From contig NZ_LZZS01000003.1 of assembly GCF_014170335.1 (NCBI RefSeq), positions 248,001 to 312,000 on the forward strand: 64,000 nucleotides of DNA, in the 5' to 3' direction. This DNA is from Achromobacter sp. UMC46 (lineage in GTDB: Bacteria > Pseudomonadota > Gammaproteobacteria > Burkholderiales > Burkholderiaceae_B). Of this stretch, positions 35,914-45,778 are shown piece after piece. The notes below the pieces were generated by a model. The model was not told the DNA's origin. It saw only the letters and a program-made list of their open reading frames with translations, and searched no databases. Positions within the stretch are counted from its first letter, which is position 1; each line of letters begins with the position of its first letter. A program made the translations under genes and the position numbers.

Positions 35914-35936
35914 GGCGCCTTCGGGCGCCTTTTTTT
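35914..35936 (+). terminator. Rho-independent terminator after the amidase
   Basis: The stem GGCGCC/GGCGCC has a TTCG tetraloop and is followed by seven T, 58 bases after the amidase stop. It closes the catabolic/transport run. Confidence 0.9.
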
Positions 35937-35940
35937 ATCT

Positions 35941-35950
35941 CCGAATTCGG
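35941..35950. promoter_or_regulatory. 10-bp palindrome upstream of the IclR gene
   Basis: CCGAATTCGG is an exact palindrome about 100 bases before the IclR-type start codon, in an AT-richer stretch that also holds two copies of CAGTATT about 21 bases apart. It could be an operator, but ten bases with an EcoRI-type core can occur by chance. Confidence 0.3.
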
Positions 35951-36046
35951 GGTTTTCCCTGTTATTTCTCAGTATTCGGGAATCAAAAGCCAGTATTTAG
36001 CCGGAAATTGATAATCTCAGCGCCATATTGCTTGGAGTTGAGATTG

Positions 36047-36787
36047 ATGTCGGATCCCTCGGTAGGGGCAGGCGCGGATCGCGTCCTCTATGTGCTGGCT
36101 ACGTTGGCCCGGCACGATGGCACCCTGACCATCGCCGCGCTGGCCGAGAAGACCGGCTTGGCTCAAAGCACGCTGTACCGTCAGGTGGCGTTGCTGAAGC
36201 GTTGGGGGTTCGTGGCCGAGCACGAAGGCGAATACGGTCCAGGGCCGCTGTGCGTACAACTGGCCTGGGGCTTTGACCAGTCTTCCTTCCTGATCCATGA
36301 AGCGCAGCCCGACATGGCCGCGCTGGCTGCCGCGTCCGGAGAAACCATCGGCTTGCTGGTGGCCGTCAAGGATCAGGCCGTCTGCCTGGACATGGTGGAA
36401 AGCCAGCACCCGCTGCGCTGTTCCTTCACGAAGGGGCGCGGCCTGCCGCTGGCGCGCGGCGCCTCCGCGAAATCCCTGCTGGCTTTCATGCCGCAGGCGC
36501 GCCTGCAGACCGCGCTGGCCTATCTGGCCGCCGAAGCCGGCGTCGATGCCGGCCGTCTGGCCGATGAACTGGAAATGATCCGGGCCCAAGGCTATGCCGT
36601 GACCGACAGCGAGGTCGACGCCGGTGTCTGGGGCGTCAGCGTGCCGATCTTCCAACGGCCGAACCAGGCCGTGGCCTCGATCACGCTGATGGCGCCTTCC
36701 ACCCGCGCCGCCCAGCGTCCACAGGCGCTGATCGACCTGACCGTCGGCGCCGCCCGGCGCATTTCCGAACGTTTGAAGGTGCACTGA
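36047..36787 (+). CDS. IclR-family transcriptional regulator
   Basis: A 246-residue regulator. The N-terminal winged helix-turn-helix is VLYVLATLARHDGTLTIAALAEKTGLAQSTLYRQVALLKRWGFV. The effector domain has TIGLLVAVKDQAVCLDMVESQHPLRC, LARGASAKSLLAF and GVWGVSVPIFQ. It lies between the amidase terminator and the amino acid ABC transporter, on the same strand as both, so it may control either neighbour. The ATG at 36047 follows TTGGAG. Confidence 0.92.
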   Translation: MSDPSVGAGADRVLYVLATLARHDGTLTIAALAEKTGLAQSTLYRQVALLKRWGFVAEHEGEYGPGPLCVQLAWGFDQSSFLIHEAQPDMAALAAASGETIGLLVAVKDQAVCLDMVESQHPLRCSFTKGRGLPLARGASAKSLLAFMPQARLQTALAYLAAEAGVDAGRLADELEMIRAQGYAVTDSEVDAGVWGVSVPIFQRPNQAVASITLMAPSTRAAQRPQALIDLTVGAARRISERLKVH

Positions 36788-36898
36788 CCCGCCGTTTTCC
36801 AGGCTTGCGCCGCCCGCTTGCATTGCACGCTGACCCACCGCTGTCGCCGTACCCACCCGCCGTATTCATCGCCGTACCCCTTTCCCATAGGACTGACC

Positions 36899-37642
36899 AT
36901 GACCACTCGCCGCACATTGCTGACCGCCGCCCTGACGCTGGGCCTGGCCTGGAGCGCCGGCCCCGCGCACGCCCAGGAAACCATCCGCGCCGTCACCGAC
37001 GCCACCTTCCCGCCGATGGAGTTCGTCAAAGACGGCAAGCGCACGGGTTTCGACATCGAATTGGTCGAAGCCCTGGCAGGCGCCATGGGCAAGAAGGTCG
37101 AGTGGATCGACATCGACTTCAAAGGCCTGATCCCCGCCTTGCAGGCCGGCCGCGCCGACATCGCCGTGTCCGCCATCTACATCACGCCCGAACGCAGCAA
37201 GGTCGTGGACTTCACCGACCCGTACTACGCGGGCGGCCTGGTCGTGCTGACCAAGACGGACAGCCCCATCAAGACACTGAAGGATCTGGACGGCCGCAAG
37301 GTGTCGGTGCAGGTCGGCACGAAGTCGGTCAACTACCTGAAGGACCACTTCCCGAACGTGCAGCGCGTGGAAGTCGAAAAGAACCAGGAAATGTTCAACC
37401 TGGTGCAGATCGGCCGCGCCGACGCCGCCGTGACGGGCAAGCCTGCCGCCAAGCTGTTCGCCCAAAGCACGACCGGCCTGACGGTGCTGAACGATCAGGT
37501 CACGACCGAGGACTACGGCATTGCCGTGCCCAAGAACAAGCCCGAGCTGACCCGTGATCTGAACGCCGCGCTGCAGAAGTTGAAGAGCGACGGCAGCTAT
37601 CAGGCCATCGTCACCAAGTGGTTCGAGGCGCCCGCGAAATGA
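36899..37642 (+). CDS. Polar amino acid ABC transporter substrate-binding protein
   Basis: A 247-residue periplasmic binding protein (SBP_bac_3). The signal peptide [20 protein letters not shown] is cut near AHAQ. The mature part starts [43 protein letters not shown], typical of lysine/arginine/glutamine/histidine binders. [31 protein letters not shown] is the family signature. Its stop overlaps the permease ATG. Confidence 0.93.
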   Translation: MTTRRTLLTAALTLGLAWSAGPAHAQETIRAVTDATFPPMEFVKDGKRTGFDIELVEALAGAMGKKVEWIDIDFKGLIPALQAGRADIAVSAIYITPERSKVVDFTDPYYAGGLVVLTKTDSPIKTLKDLDGRKVSVQVGTKSVNYLKDHFPNVQRVEVEKNQEMFNLVQIGRADAAVTGKPAAKLFAQSTTGLTVLNDQVTTEDYGIAVPKNKPELTRDLNAALQKLKSDGSYQAIVTKWFEAPAK

Positions 37643-38303
37643 ACCTGGATTTCTCCCCCGTCTTCGCCGACTTCGACGCGCTGCTGCGCGGCGCGTTGGT
37701 CACCGTCGAGGTGACCGCCGGCGCCTTGCTGCTGGGCTGCGTCATCGGCCTGCTGGTCGGCGTCGGCCGGCTCAACCCGCAGCGCCGCATCGTCTACCAC
37801 CTGTGCAGCACCTACCTGCTGTTCTTCCGCGGCACGCCGCTGCTGGTGCAGCTGTTCATCTGGTTCTTCGGCTTGCCGCAGTTCGGCGTGACGCTGCCCG
37901 CGTTCGCTTGCGGCGTGCTGGGCCTGGGCATGTATTCCGGCGCCTACGTGTCGGAAATCGTGCGGGGCGCGATCCAGTCGGTCGACCGCGGCCAGACGGA
38001 AGCGGCGCGGTCGCTGGGGATGTCCTCCGGGCAGGCCATGCGCATCATCATTCTGCCGCAGGCGGTGGTGCGGATGATCCCGCCGCTGGGCAACGAATTC
38101 ATCGCATTGATCAAGAATTCGGCGCTGGTGTCGCTGTTGACCATTCACGATCTGATGCACGAAGGGCAGAAGATCATCAGCGTGTCGTATCGCTCGCTGG
38201 AAACGTATCTGGTGGTGGCCTTGATCTATCTGGTCCTGACGACCGCCGCCATGGTTATTTTGCGCAAGGTGGAGCATCGCCTGCGCGCCGGAGGGATGGT
38301 GCA

Positions 38304-38307
<4 letters not shown>
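37639..38307 (+). CDS. Polar amino acid ABC transporter permease
   Basis: A 222-residue permease of the HisM/GlnP type with about five hydrophobic segments. [23 protein letters not shown] is the typical second block, and [38 protein letters not shown] is the EAA loop that contacts the ATPase. Only one permease gene is present, so it should work as a homodimer. Overlaps of four bases join it to both neighbours. Confidence 0.94.
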
Positions 38308-39088
<781 letters not shown>

Positions 39089-39092
<4 letters not shown>

Positions 39093-40036
39093 GCGCCCTG
39101 CCATTGGACAAAAGCCTGTGGAAGGCCCGCGACGACAGCGCCGAACAAGGCGACACGCGCCGCCTGGCGCATATCGTCGAAGCCGCCGCCGGCCAGGTCG
39201 AAAAGGGCGAGCCGGTGCTGCTGGGCTTTGCCTGCGACGCGGGCGTGGCGCGCAACCAGGGGCGCATCGGCGCGGCCGAAGGCCCCACTGGCATCCGCAA
39301 GTTCATGGCGGGCCTGCCTGCGCATGGCTTGACGCGCTTGCTGGACGCGGGCGATGTGGTGTGCGTGGGCGACCAATTGGAAGACGCCCAGGAACGCTTG
39401 GGCCTGCGCGTGGCGGAACTGCTGGAGCAGGGCGCCCGCCCGCTGGTGCTGGGCGGCGGCCACGAGATCGCCTGGGGCAGTTTCCAGGGCCTGGCCCGTT
39501 GGCTGGAAGCCCGCGGCGACACGGATCCCGTGCTGGTGCTGAACCTGGATGCTCACTTCGACCTGCGCACCGGGCGTCCGGGCAGTTCGGGCACGCCGTT
39601 CGACCAGATCGCCCGCTACTGCGAAACGCGCGGCCAGGCGCTGCAATACGCCTGTCTTGGCGTGTCGCGGCTGGCCAATACGCCGGCCCTTTACGCCCGG
39701 GCCGCCGAAATCGGCGCCGTCTGGGTCGAGGACCACGACATGCAGGAGCGCCATCTGGAGGCGCGCCTGGCCAACGTGGACGCCTTGCTGGCCCGGGTGC
39801 GCCACGTGTACCTGACGATCGACCTGGACGTGTTGCCCGCGGCAGTCATGCCCGGGGTGTCGGCGCCCGCGCCTTACGGGGTGCCGATGTCCGTGATCGA
39901 AGAAATCGTGCTGCGCGTCAAGGCCAGCGGCAAGCTGCGGCTGGCCGACATGGCCGAGTACAGTCCGCGCTTCGACGTGGATGGGCACGGGGCCCGGGCG
40001 GCGGCCCGCTTGGCGTGGCAACTGCTATCGGCCTGA
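39089..40036 (+). CDS. hutG: Formimidoylglutamase
   Basis: An arginase-fold metalloenzyme expected to split N-formimidoyl-L-glutamate to glutamate and formamide, the last step of one histidine pathway. It has 315 residues. Manganese ligands are His125 in [10 protein letters not shown], Asp154, His156 and Asp158 in [10 protein letters not shown], and the aspartates of TIDLDVLP. The N-terminal [28 protein letters not shown] is characteristic of HutG rather than arginase or agmatinase. No hutH, hutU or hutI is in the window. The four-base overlap with the transporter ATPase suggests uptake and hydrolysis are coupled. Confidence 0.88.
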
Positions 40037-40057
40037 AGACGGACGCGGACGGCTCTC

Positions 40058-40092
40058 GGGGCGGTTTCCTTCACGGAGACCGCCCCTTTTTT
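40058..40092 (+). terminator. Rho-independent terminator after hutG
   Basis: A 12-bp stem (GGGGCGGTTTCC / GGAGACCGCCCC, one G-U pair) with a five-base loop is followed by six T, 22 bases after the hutG stop. Confidence 0.92.
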
Positions 40093-40224
40093 CATCACCA
40101 TGCAGACCGGGCCGCGCCGCCTCGGAGGGCGGCCGGGCAGGCTGGACGCTTCCGGATTGGGGGCTTAGGATAGGGGCAGTTTTCAGGCCGGGCTTGTGAC
40201 CCGTACGGTATCCGCAACAGCAAT

Positions 40225-40264
40225 GCGTCCCCATTAAAAATATTTATCGTTTAAATGGGGACGC
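40225..40264. promoter_or_regulatory. Perfect 11-bp inverted repeat before glutamate dehydrogenase
   Basis: GCGTCCCCATT (40225-40235) and its exact reverse complement AATGGGGACGC (40254-40264) flank an 18-base AT-only or nearly AT-only spacer. The right arm ends 49 bases before the start codon. It may be an operator overlapping an AT-rich -10 region, or a leader hairpin. Confidence 0.6.
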
Positions 40265-40313
40265 TATGACTTTCGTGGATAAAATGGCGCAACTTTGTCA
40301 GGAGATCATGCTC

Positions 40314-41603
40314 ATGTCTCAAACGCCCACTCATGCCTTGCCGTCTTATCTGAATGCCGATGACCTCGGCCCCTGGGGTAATTACCTGCAACAAGTTGAC
40401 CGGGTCACCCCGTACCTTGGCACGCTGAGCCGGTGGGTCGAGACGTTGAAGCGCCCGAAGCGCGCGCTGATCGTCGACGTGCCGATCGAACTGGACAATG
40501 GCACGATCGCCCACTTCGAGGGCTATCGCGTGCAGCACAACGTGTCGCGCGGCCCGGGCAAGGGCGGCGTGCGTTTCCACCAGGACGTGACCCTGTCGGA
40601 AGTGATGGCGCTCGCTGCCTGGATGTCGGTCAAGAACGCCGCGGTGAACCTGCCGTACGGTGGCGCCAAGGGCGGTATCCGGGTTGATCCGCGCAACCTG
40701 TCGCAATCGGAACTCGAGCGCATGACGCGCCGCTACACCAGCGAAATCGGTGTGATCGTGGGTCCGTCCAAGGACATCCCCGCGCCTGACGTGGGCACCA
40801 ACGCCCAGACCATGGCCTGGATGATGGACACGTATTCCATGAACGAAGGCGCCACCGCCACGGGCGTGGTGACCGGCAAGCCGATCGCGCTGGGCGGCAG
40901 CCTGGGCCGCGTCGAAGCAACGGGCCGCGGCGTGTTCGTCGTGGCGTGCGAAGCCGCCCGCGACCTGAACATCGACGTCTCCAAGTCCCGCGTGGTCGTG
41001 CAGGGCTTCGGCAACGTGGGCGGCACCGCCGCCCGCCTGTTTCATGAAGCCGGCGCCAAGGTCATTGCCGCGCAGGACCATACTGGCACGGTGCACAACG
41101 CCGAAGGGCTGGACGTTCACAAGCTGCTGTCGCACGTGTCGCAACACGGCGGCGTGGGTGGTTTCTCGGGTGGCCAGGCCTTCGACAAGGACGAATTCTG
41201 GACGCTGGAAACCGAATTCCTGATCCCGGCGGCCCTGGAAAGCCAGATCACGGCCAAGAACGCCGCCAAGGTGCGGGCCAAGGTCGTGGTGGAAGGCGCC
41301 AACGGCCCGACCACCCCGGAAGCGGACGATATCCTGGCTGAACACGGCGTCTACGTGGTGCCGGACGTGCTGGCCAATGCCGGCGGCGTAACGGTGTCCT
41401 ATTTTGAATGGGTGCAGGACTTCTCCAGTTTCTTCTGGAGCGAAGAAGAGATCAACCAGCGCCTGGAACGCATCATGCGCGAGGCCTACGGCGCCGTGTC
41501 GCAAGTGGCCAAGGAACACAAGGTCACGCTGCGCACCGCCGCGTTCATCGTGGCTTGCACGCGGATCCTTCAAGCGCGCCAGGTGCGCGGCCTGTATCCT
41601 TGA
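40314..41603 (+). CDS. gdhA: Glutamate dehydrogenase (Glu/Leu/Phe/Val dehydrogenase family)
   Basis: Interconverts glutamate with 2-oxoglutarate and ammonia. It has 429 residues, the length of the small hexameric enzymes. Landmarks are [22 protein letters not shown], the catalytic region [42 protein letters not shown] and the nucleotide-binding [16 protein letters not shown]. The ATG at 40314 follows AGGAG at nine bases. In-frame ATGs at 40308 and 40266 are less likely because the first is too close to that site and the second has none. Confidence 0.94.
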   Translation: MSQTPTHALPSYLNADDLGPWGNYLQQVDRVTPYLGTLSRWVETLKRPKRALIVDVPIELDNGTIAHFEGYRVQHNVSRGPGKGGVRFHQDVTLSEVMALAAWMSVKNAAVNLPYGGAKGGIRVDPRNLSQSELERMTRRYTSEIGVIVGPSKDIPAPDVGTNAQTMAWMMDTYSMNEGATATGVVTGKPIALGGSLGRVEATGRGVFVVACEAARDLNIDVSKSRVVVQGFGNVGGTAARLFHEAGAKVIAAQDHTGTVHNAEGLDVHKLLSHVSQHGGVGGFSGGQAFDKDEFWTLETEFLIPAALESQITAKNAAKVRAKVVVEGANGPTTPEADDILAEHGVYVVPDVLANAGGVTVSYFEWVQDFSSFFWSEEEINQRLERIMREAYGAVSQVAKEHKVTLRTAAFIVACTRILQARQVRGLYP

Positions 41604-41664
41604 CGACTGAATCGGCGATGCGTTCTTGAACGACTCGCCGAGGAGGCAAAGGGAGACAAAAACA

Positions 41665-41690
41665 GAAATCGCCCCGCAAGGGGCGATTTC
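41665..41690. terminator. Hairpin after glutamate dehydrogenase
   Basis: A perfect 11-bp stem GAAATCGCCCC / GGGGCGATTTC with a GCAA loop lies 60 bases after the gdhA stop and just before the next gene's ribosome binding site. The T-run is poor, so termination may be partial. Confidence 0.6.
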
Positions 41691-41707
41691 CATTTCAGGA
41701 GACACCG

Positions 41708-42187
41708 ATGACGCAAGAACTGCCGTCCACGACGCTGGCCGTGGATCCCGCCTGGATCGACGCATACGGGCATCTGAACGCCGCCCACTATGTCGGCATC
41801 TTCGACCGGGTCGGATTCGAACTGCTCAGCCAGGTCGGCGTGGGGCTGGACTACACCGAGGCGACGCGCTGCGGCATCTATACGATGAACGTGCACGTGG
41901 CCTATCTGCGCGAAGTGCTGGCGGGGGATCCGCTGATGCTGCGGGTCCGCCTGCTGGAATCGGACAACAAGCGGTTGCTGTGTCTGATGGAGCTGATGCA
42001 GACCCGCGACGGCTATCTGGCGGCCACGATGGAGCAGTTGTCGTTGCATGTGGACCTGAATACACGGCGGGCCACGCCGTTTCCGGAGGAGCTGGCGGCA
42101 CGGCTGGCGCGTACCGCGACCGAGCACGCCGGGGAACCGCTGCCCAAAGGTTATCGGCGGCTGCTGCCGCTGAAAGGGGCCCGATGA
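41708..42187 (+). CDS. Hot-dog fold acyl-CoA thioesterase family protein
   Basis: A 159-residue protein of the 4-hydroxybenzoyl-CoA thioesterase/YbgC-like fold. VDPAWIDAYGHLNAAHYVGIFDRVGFELL contains the Asp-x-x-x-His/Asn arrangement of this family, with Asn and His near the active site. The end is KGYRRLLPLKGAR. The substrate is unknown. It follows the gdhA hairpin with AGGAGACACCG before the ATG. Confidence 0.83.
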   Translation: MTQELPSTTLAVDPAWIDAYGHLNAAHYVGIFDRVGFELLSQVGVGLDYTEATRCGIYTMNVHVAYLREVLAGDPLMLRVRLLESDNKRLLCLMELMQTRDGYLAATMEQLSLHVDLNTRRATPFPEELAARLARTATEHAGEPLPKGYRRLLPLKGAR

Positions 42188-42473
42188 TCGGTCCGTACTA
42201 GTACGCACATCCTGCCCGCGCATCCGGAAAAGGGCGGAATGTTGCTTCTTAGCACACCCTCATGACAGGCTTGCGACCGAGCCGTACACTGGCTCCGGGT
42301 GTGGAGCTCAGGCCACAAGTAGGCGTTTTTTTCGAGATCTTGGACGGGTTTTCCTTGCGTCTAGAAAACTGACACATTGCGTCCCTAGAATTCGTTCCTG
42401 CCATGCGCCGCACGCCGTTTGCAATGCAAACCCAGCCACCTGCGCATGTATGTTCAATCAAAGGGATTACGCA

Positions 42474-43586
42474 ATGAAAAAGACTCTGCTCTTCACCGCG
42501 CTGTTCGCCGCCCTGTCCGGCGTGGCCCAAGCCGAAACGTCGGTGACGCTGTACGGCCTGATCGATACTGGTATCGGCTTCCAGCAAATCAAGGGCAATA
42601 ACGACTACAAAGAATCGAAGTTCGGCATGGTCAATGGCGTGTCGAGCGGTTCGCGTTGGGGCCTGCGTGGCGCCGAAGACCTGGGCGACGGCCTGAGCGC
42701 CGTCTTCACGCTGGAAAGCGGCTTCAACTCGGGCAACGGCCAATCGGGCCAAAGCAGCCGCCTGTTCGGCCGCCAAGCCACCGTCGGCCTGAAGGCCGAT
42801 TCGTGGGGCCTGCTGGAATTCGGCCGTCAGACCAACATCGCCTCGAAGTACCTCGCTGCGATCGATCCGTTCGCCGGCAGCTACGGCCAGGCTAACGTCG
42901 GCGTGGCCTTCAGCGCCGCCAACACGGTCCGCTACGACAACATGGTGCAGTACTCGACCCCGTCGTTCAGCGGCTTCCAGTTCGGCGCCGGCTACTCGTT
43001 CAACGCGGCTGACACCACCGCTGCGCAAACCGGCTTCAAGACGGCCGACAACACCCGCGCGATCACGACCGGCCTGCGCTATGTCAATGGCCCGGTGAAC
43101 GTCGCGCTGACGTATGACCAGCTGAACCCCGCCAGCCAGTTGAACAACGACGCCACGCCCAAGTCCTGGACCGTTGCCGGCGCCTACGACTTCGAAGTGG
43201 TGAAGCTGGCGTTGGGCTTCGGCCAGACGCGCGACGGCTGGTTCACCGGCCAAAGCATCAACTCGTTCGGCAGCGGCACGCCGACGGCCACCAGCTTCGG
43301 CACGAACGTCGCGGTCTCGGGCTTCAAGGCCAACTCGTACCTGGTCGGCCTGACCGTGCCGTTGGGCGCCAGCAGCATCCTGGCTTCGTGGCAGCGTGCT
43401 GACCCCAACGGCAATCCGTTGACGGCTGGCAACGATTCGACGATGAACGTCTACAGCATCGGCTACACGTACAACCTGTCCAAGCGCACCAATCTGTACG
43501 CGCTGGGTTCGTACTCGACGGACTTCGCGTTCGTCGACGGCCTGAAGAGCTCGGTCGGTATCGTCGGTATCCGTCACCGCTTCTAA
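42474..43586 (+). CDS. Gram-negative porin
   Basis: A 370-residue outer-membrane trimeric porin of the Burkholderiales type. The signal peptide MKKTLLFTALFAALSGVAQA is followed by the mature start ETSVTLYGLIDTGIGF. SSGSRWGLRGAEDLGDGLSAVFTLESGFNSGNG and GRQATVGLKADSWGLLEFGRQ are family blocks, and the last strand ends in the C-terminal Phe (VGIVGIRHRF) recognised by the BAM complex. Codon use is strongly biased toward preferred GC codons, suggesting high expression. The upstream 280 bases are AT-richer, but I see no convincing promoter pair. Confidence 0.95.
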   Translation: MKKTLLFTALFAALSGVAQAETSVTLYGLIDTGIGFQQIKGNNDYKESKFGMVNGVSSGSRWGLRGAEDLGDGLSAVFTLESGFNSGNGQSGQSSRLFGRQATVGLKADSWGLLEFGRQTNIASKYLAAIDPFAGSYGQANVGVAFSAANTVRYDNMVQYSTPSFSGFQFGAGYSFNAADTTAAQTGFKTADNTRAITTGLRYVNGPVNVALTYDQLNPASQLNNDATPKSWTVAGAYDFEVVKLALGFGQTRDGWFTGQSINSFGSGTPTATSFGTNVAVSGFKANSYLVGLTVPLGASSILASWQRADPNGNPLTAGNDSTMNVYSIGYTYNLSKRTNLYALGSYSTDFAFVDGLKSSVGIVGIRHRF

Positions 43587-43598
43587 GCGCCTGACGTG

Positions 43599-43637
43599 AA
43601 CCGGCGGCGGGGGCGCGCAAGCGGCGCGCCGCCGGTT
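43599..43637 (+). terminator. GC-rich hairpin after the porin gene
   Basis: AACCGGCGGCG / CGCCGCCGGTT form a perfect 11-bp stem 12 bases after the porin stop, with further GC pairing possible in the loop. Only a short TTCCTTC follows, so it is a likely but not classical terminator. Confidence 0.6.
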
Positions 43638-43778
43638 CCTTCAGGCCGCGGTTGCATTGAGCGGACTGGGCGTCTTACCCGGCCACAGACGCGAAAAAAG
43701 CGGCCACCTCCCTAGCTCCACCCTCAGTCCGCTCACCCGAACCCCGGTCTCGAAGAGACCTTGCGCGCCACGGCGCGC

Positions 43779-43821
43779 GCGAACGCCGGCAACAGGCCCG
43801 ATGCCTGTTGCCGGCGTTCGC
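43779..43821. repeat. 19-bp perfect inverted repeat between convergent genes
   Basis: GCGAACGCCGGCAACAGGC (43779-43797) is followed after the five bases CCGAT by its exact reverse complement (43803-43821). It lies between the porin and the convergent DUF3298 gene. A smaller hairpin, GGTCTC-GAA-GAGACC, sits at 43746-43760. No T-run follows on either strand. It may be a bidirectional terminator, an RNA-stabilising stem, or a REP-like element. Confidence 0.85.
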
Positions 43822-43841
43822 ATGATGGGCGGCGCCTACGG

Positions 43842-44651
43842 CTACGACTGCGGCAGCAACTCCGGTTTCAGGATGCCGCGCAGATCCGCGTACGGGATGG
43901 CGAGCTCCGGCTCGCCGTGCGAGTAGGGCGCGATCGAGTAGGCGTCGTACTTCACGACGATGCCGTCGCGCGTCAGCGCGAAGTTGTCGCTTTCCTGGAA
44001 GGGCCACATCTTGTTGTAGGCCGAGGGGTCCCGTTTGGCGTCCGGATTTCCTGTCAGCCACTTGGTGTGGGCGCGCTGCAGCGCCGCGACATACTCGGCG
44101 CGGCGCCCGGGGATCAGCGCTTCGTCCAGGCTCATGACGCGTTCGCGGCTGCGTTCCCAGTTCAGATACTGCGTGGCCGGGATACCGTGCGCGGCGCCGG
44201 TCAGGAACTGTTCGGTGTGCAGTTCGATCGACACGATGTCGCCGACGGTGTCTTTGACGCTGGCCTTGAAATAGGTGGCGTCGCGCGGCCGCGCGGTCGA
44301 CCAGAAATACTGCGTGTATTCCGACAGGGTGCTGTAGGGGCCGCGGCGGTTGGCGTCGGTGCCGGTCATGTAGGCCAGCACGTGGTCCACCAGCGCCGTC
44401 AGTTTAGGGATGCCGGGGAACGCCACGCTGTCGATTTCGATATGCGGGCAATCGCCTTCGCAGCCGGGCTTGTTGGATGCCCACTTGATGCGTTCCGTGG
44501 ACAGGTCGCCCACCTTCTCCGGCGTGGAAGAGGCGGGGCTGGCCAAGGTGATGTTCGCCGGCGGCGCACTGCCGCAGCCGGCAAGCGCCAACAGGGCGGC
44601 GCCCAGGATCAGACCGCTTATCGCGCCTTGCGGCGTGAACGTGCGACGCAT
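43842..44651 (-). CDS. DUF3298/RsiV-type lipoprotein
   Basis: A 269-residue predicted lipoprotein. The signal segment LILGAALLALAGC ends in a lipobox. The mature part resembles the DUF4163/DUF3298 (RsiV-like) extracellular domain: YSTLSEYTQYFWSTARPRDATYFKASVKDTVGDIVSIELHTEQFLTGAAHG in the first half and FALTRDGIVVKYDAYSIAPYSHGEPELAIPYADL at the end. In Bacillus RsiV this domain binds lysozyme; whether this protein binds a lysozyme or another muramidase is not known. Confidence 0.85.
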   Translation of the reverse strand: MRRTFTPQGAISGLILGAALLALAGCGSAPPANITLASPASSTPEKVGDLSTERIKWASNKPGCEGDCPHIEIDSVAFPGIPKLTALVDHVLAYMTGTDANRRGPYSTLSEYTQYFWSTARPRDATYFKASVKDTVGDIVSIELHTEQFLTGAAHGIPATQYLNWERSRERVMSLDEALIPGRRAEYVAALQRAHTKWLTGNPDAKRDPSAYNKMWPFQESDNFALTRDGIVVKYDAYSIAPYSHGEPELAIPYADLRGILKPELLPQS

Positions 44652-44699
44652 TGAACTCCCTCCAAAAAATCAAAGCTTGACGGCAACAGTCGCTGGCCG

Positions 44700-45476
44700 T
44701 CAGGGCACCACGCCCGTCCATTCGGGTGTCGAGAACTTTTCATCGGCCTGCTGCTGGGCGCGCGCCAGCGTATCGCTGCCGATCTGCCCGGGGGTCAGAC
44801 GGTGCAGGCCGGCAAAAGTTTCCAGCATGCGGTCGATGATGACCTCGCGCGCCAGGCCGGTCTGCGTACGCAGCGGGTCGACGCGCTTCTTCGCGCTGGT
44901 GGTGCCTTTGTCGGACAGTTTTTCGCGGCCGATCCGCAAGACCTCGACCATTTTATCGGCGTCGATGTCATAGGACATGGTCACGTGGTGCAGCACGGCG
45001 CCGGCGCGGCGGGCTTGCGCCGCGCCGCCGATCTTGCCGATGTCGGAGGCGATGTCGTTCAGCGGCTGGTACCAGGCCTTGATGCCCAGGCCTTGCAACG
45101 CGGTCAGGACCCACGCGTCCAGGAAGGCGTAGGACTCCTGGAAACTCATGCCGTGTACCAGCGCTTGCGGCGCGCTGAGCGAATAGGTGATGGAGTTGCC
45201 GGGTTCGATGAACATCGCGCCGCCGCCGCTCACGCGGCGCACGACCTCGATGCCATGGCGCTTGGCGCCGTCCGGATCGACTTCATTCTTCAGGGATTGG
45301 AAACGGCCGATCACGACGGCGGGCGCGGACCATTCCCAGATGCGCAAGGTGGGCGGGCGTTGGCCGGCACCGACTTCATCGGTGATGACCGCGTCCAGCG
45401 CCATGTGCAGCGACGGCGCCTGCGGGCCTTCGTGGATCAGTTGCCAGTCGTAGTCGTTCCAGTCGGTGCGCGTCAT
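44700..45476 (-). CDS. lplA: Lipoate-protein ligase A, catalytic N-terminal domain protein
   Basis: Attaches free lipoate to the E2 and GcvH proteins after adenylation. It has 258 residues. The adenylate-binding motif RRVSGGGAMF is at 80-89 and the catalytic Lys148 is in SDIGKIGGAAQARRAGAVLHHVTM. It lacks the C-terminal accessory domain of E. coli LplA (about 338 residues), which here is a separate gene just upstream (45473-45748), joined by a four-base overlap. Confidence 0.85.
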   Translation of the reverse strand: MTRTDWNDYDWQLIHEGPQAPSLHMALDAVITDEVGAGQRPPTLRIWEWSAPAVVIGRFQSLKNEVDPDGAKRHGIEVVRRVSGGGAMFIEPGNSITYSLSAPQALVHGMSFQESYAFLDAWVLTALQGLGIKAWYQPLNDIASDIGKIGGAAQARRAGAVLHHVTMSYDIDADKMVEVLRIGREKLSDKGTTSAKKRVDPLRTQTGLAREVIIDRMLETFAGLHRLTPGQIGSDTLARAQQQADEKFSTPEWTGVVP

Positions 45477-45748
45477 GCCAGCGCCCTCCGCAGGACGACG
45501 GCCACGGCCTCGGCGGAAAAGCCGAACAGTTCTGCGTCGGCGGGCAGGGCGGACTGGACGGCCACGGCCAGTTCCAGTTCACCGGAATCGGCGGGCATGC
45601 CATTCAGGCTGTCGTTGATGGCTTCAAGCGCTTCGGGCGGTTCAAGGAAAAAATCGCCGCTGATGCGCACATCGGCCAGTCGGCCGTCTCTCACTTCCAG
45701 ATCCGCCACGACAAGCTTGCCGCCGGGGACTTTATATTCGCCATGCAT
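45473..45748 (-). CDS. lplB: Lipoate-protein ligase accessory (C-terminal domain) protein
   Basis: A 91-residue protein resembling the C-terminal domain of lipoate ligase: HGEYKVPGGKLVVADLEVRDGRLADVRISGDFFLEPPEALEAINDSLNG. In Thermoplasma such a separate LplB is needed with LplA for lipoate activation. The start is the ATG at 45748, which has AAGGAG upstream on the minus strand; an upstream start would include that site. Translation runs straight into lplA through an ATGA overlap. Confidence 0.82.
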   Translation of the reverse strand: MHGEYKVPGGKLVVADLEVRDGRLADVRISGDFFLEPPEALEAINDSLNGMPADSGELELAVAVQSALPADAELFGFSAEAVAVVLRRALA

Positions 45749-45778
45749 GGGCGCTCCTTGCAAAATCATCTACTAGCA

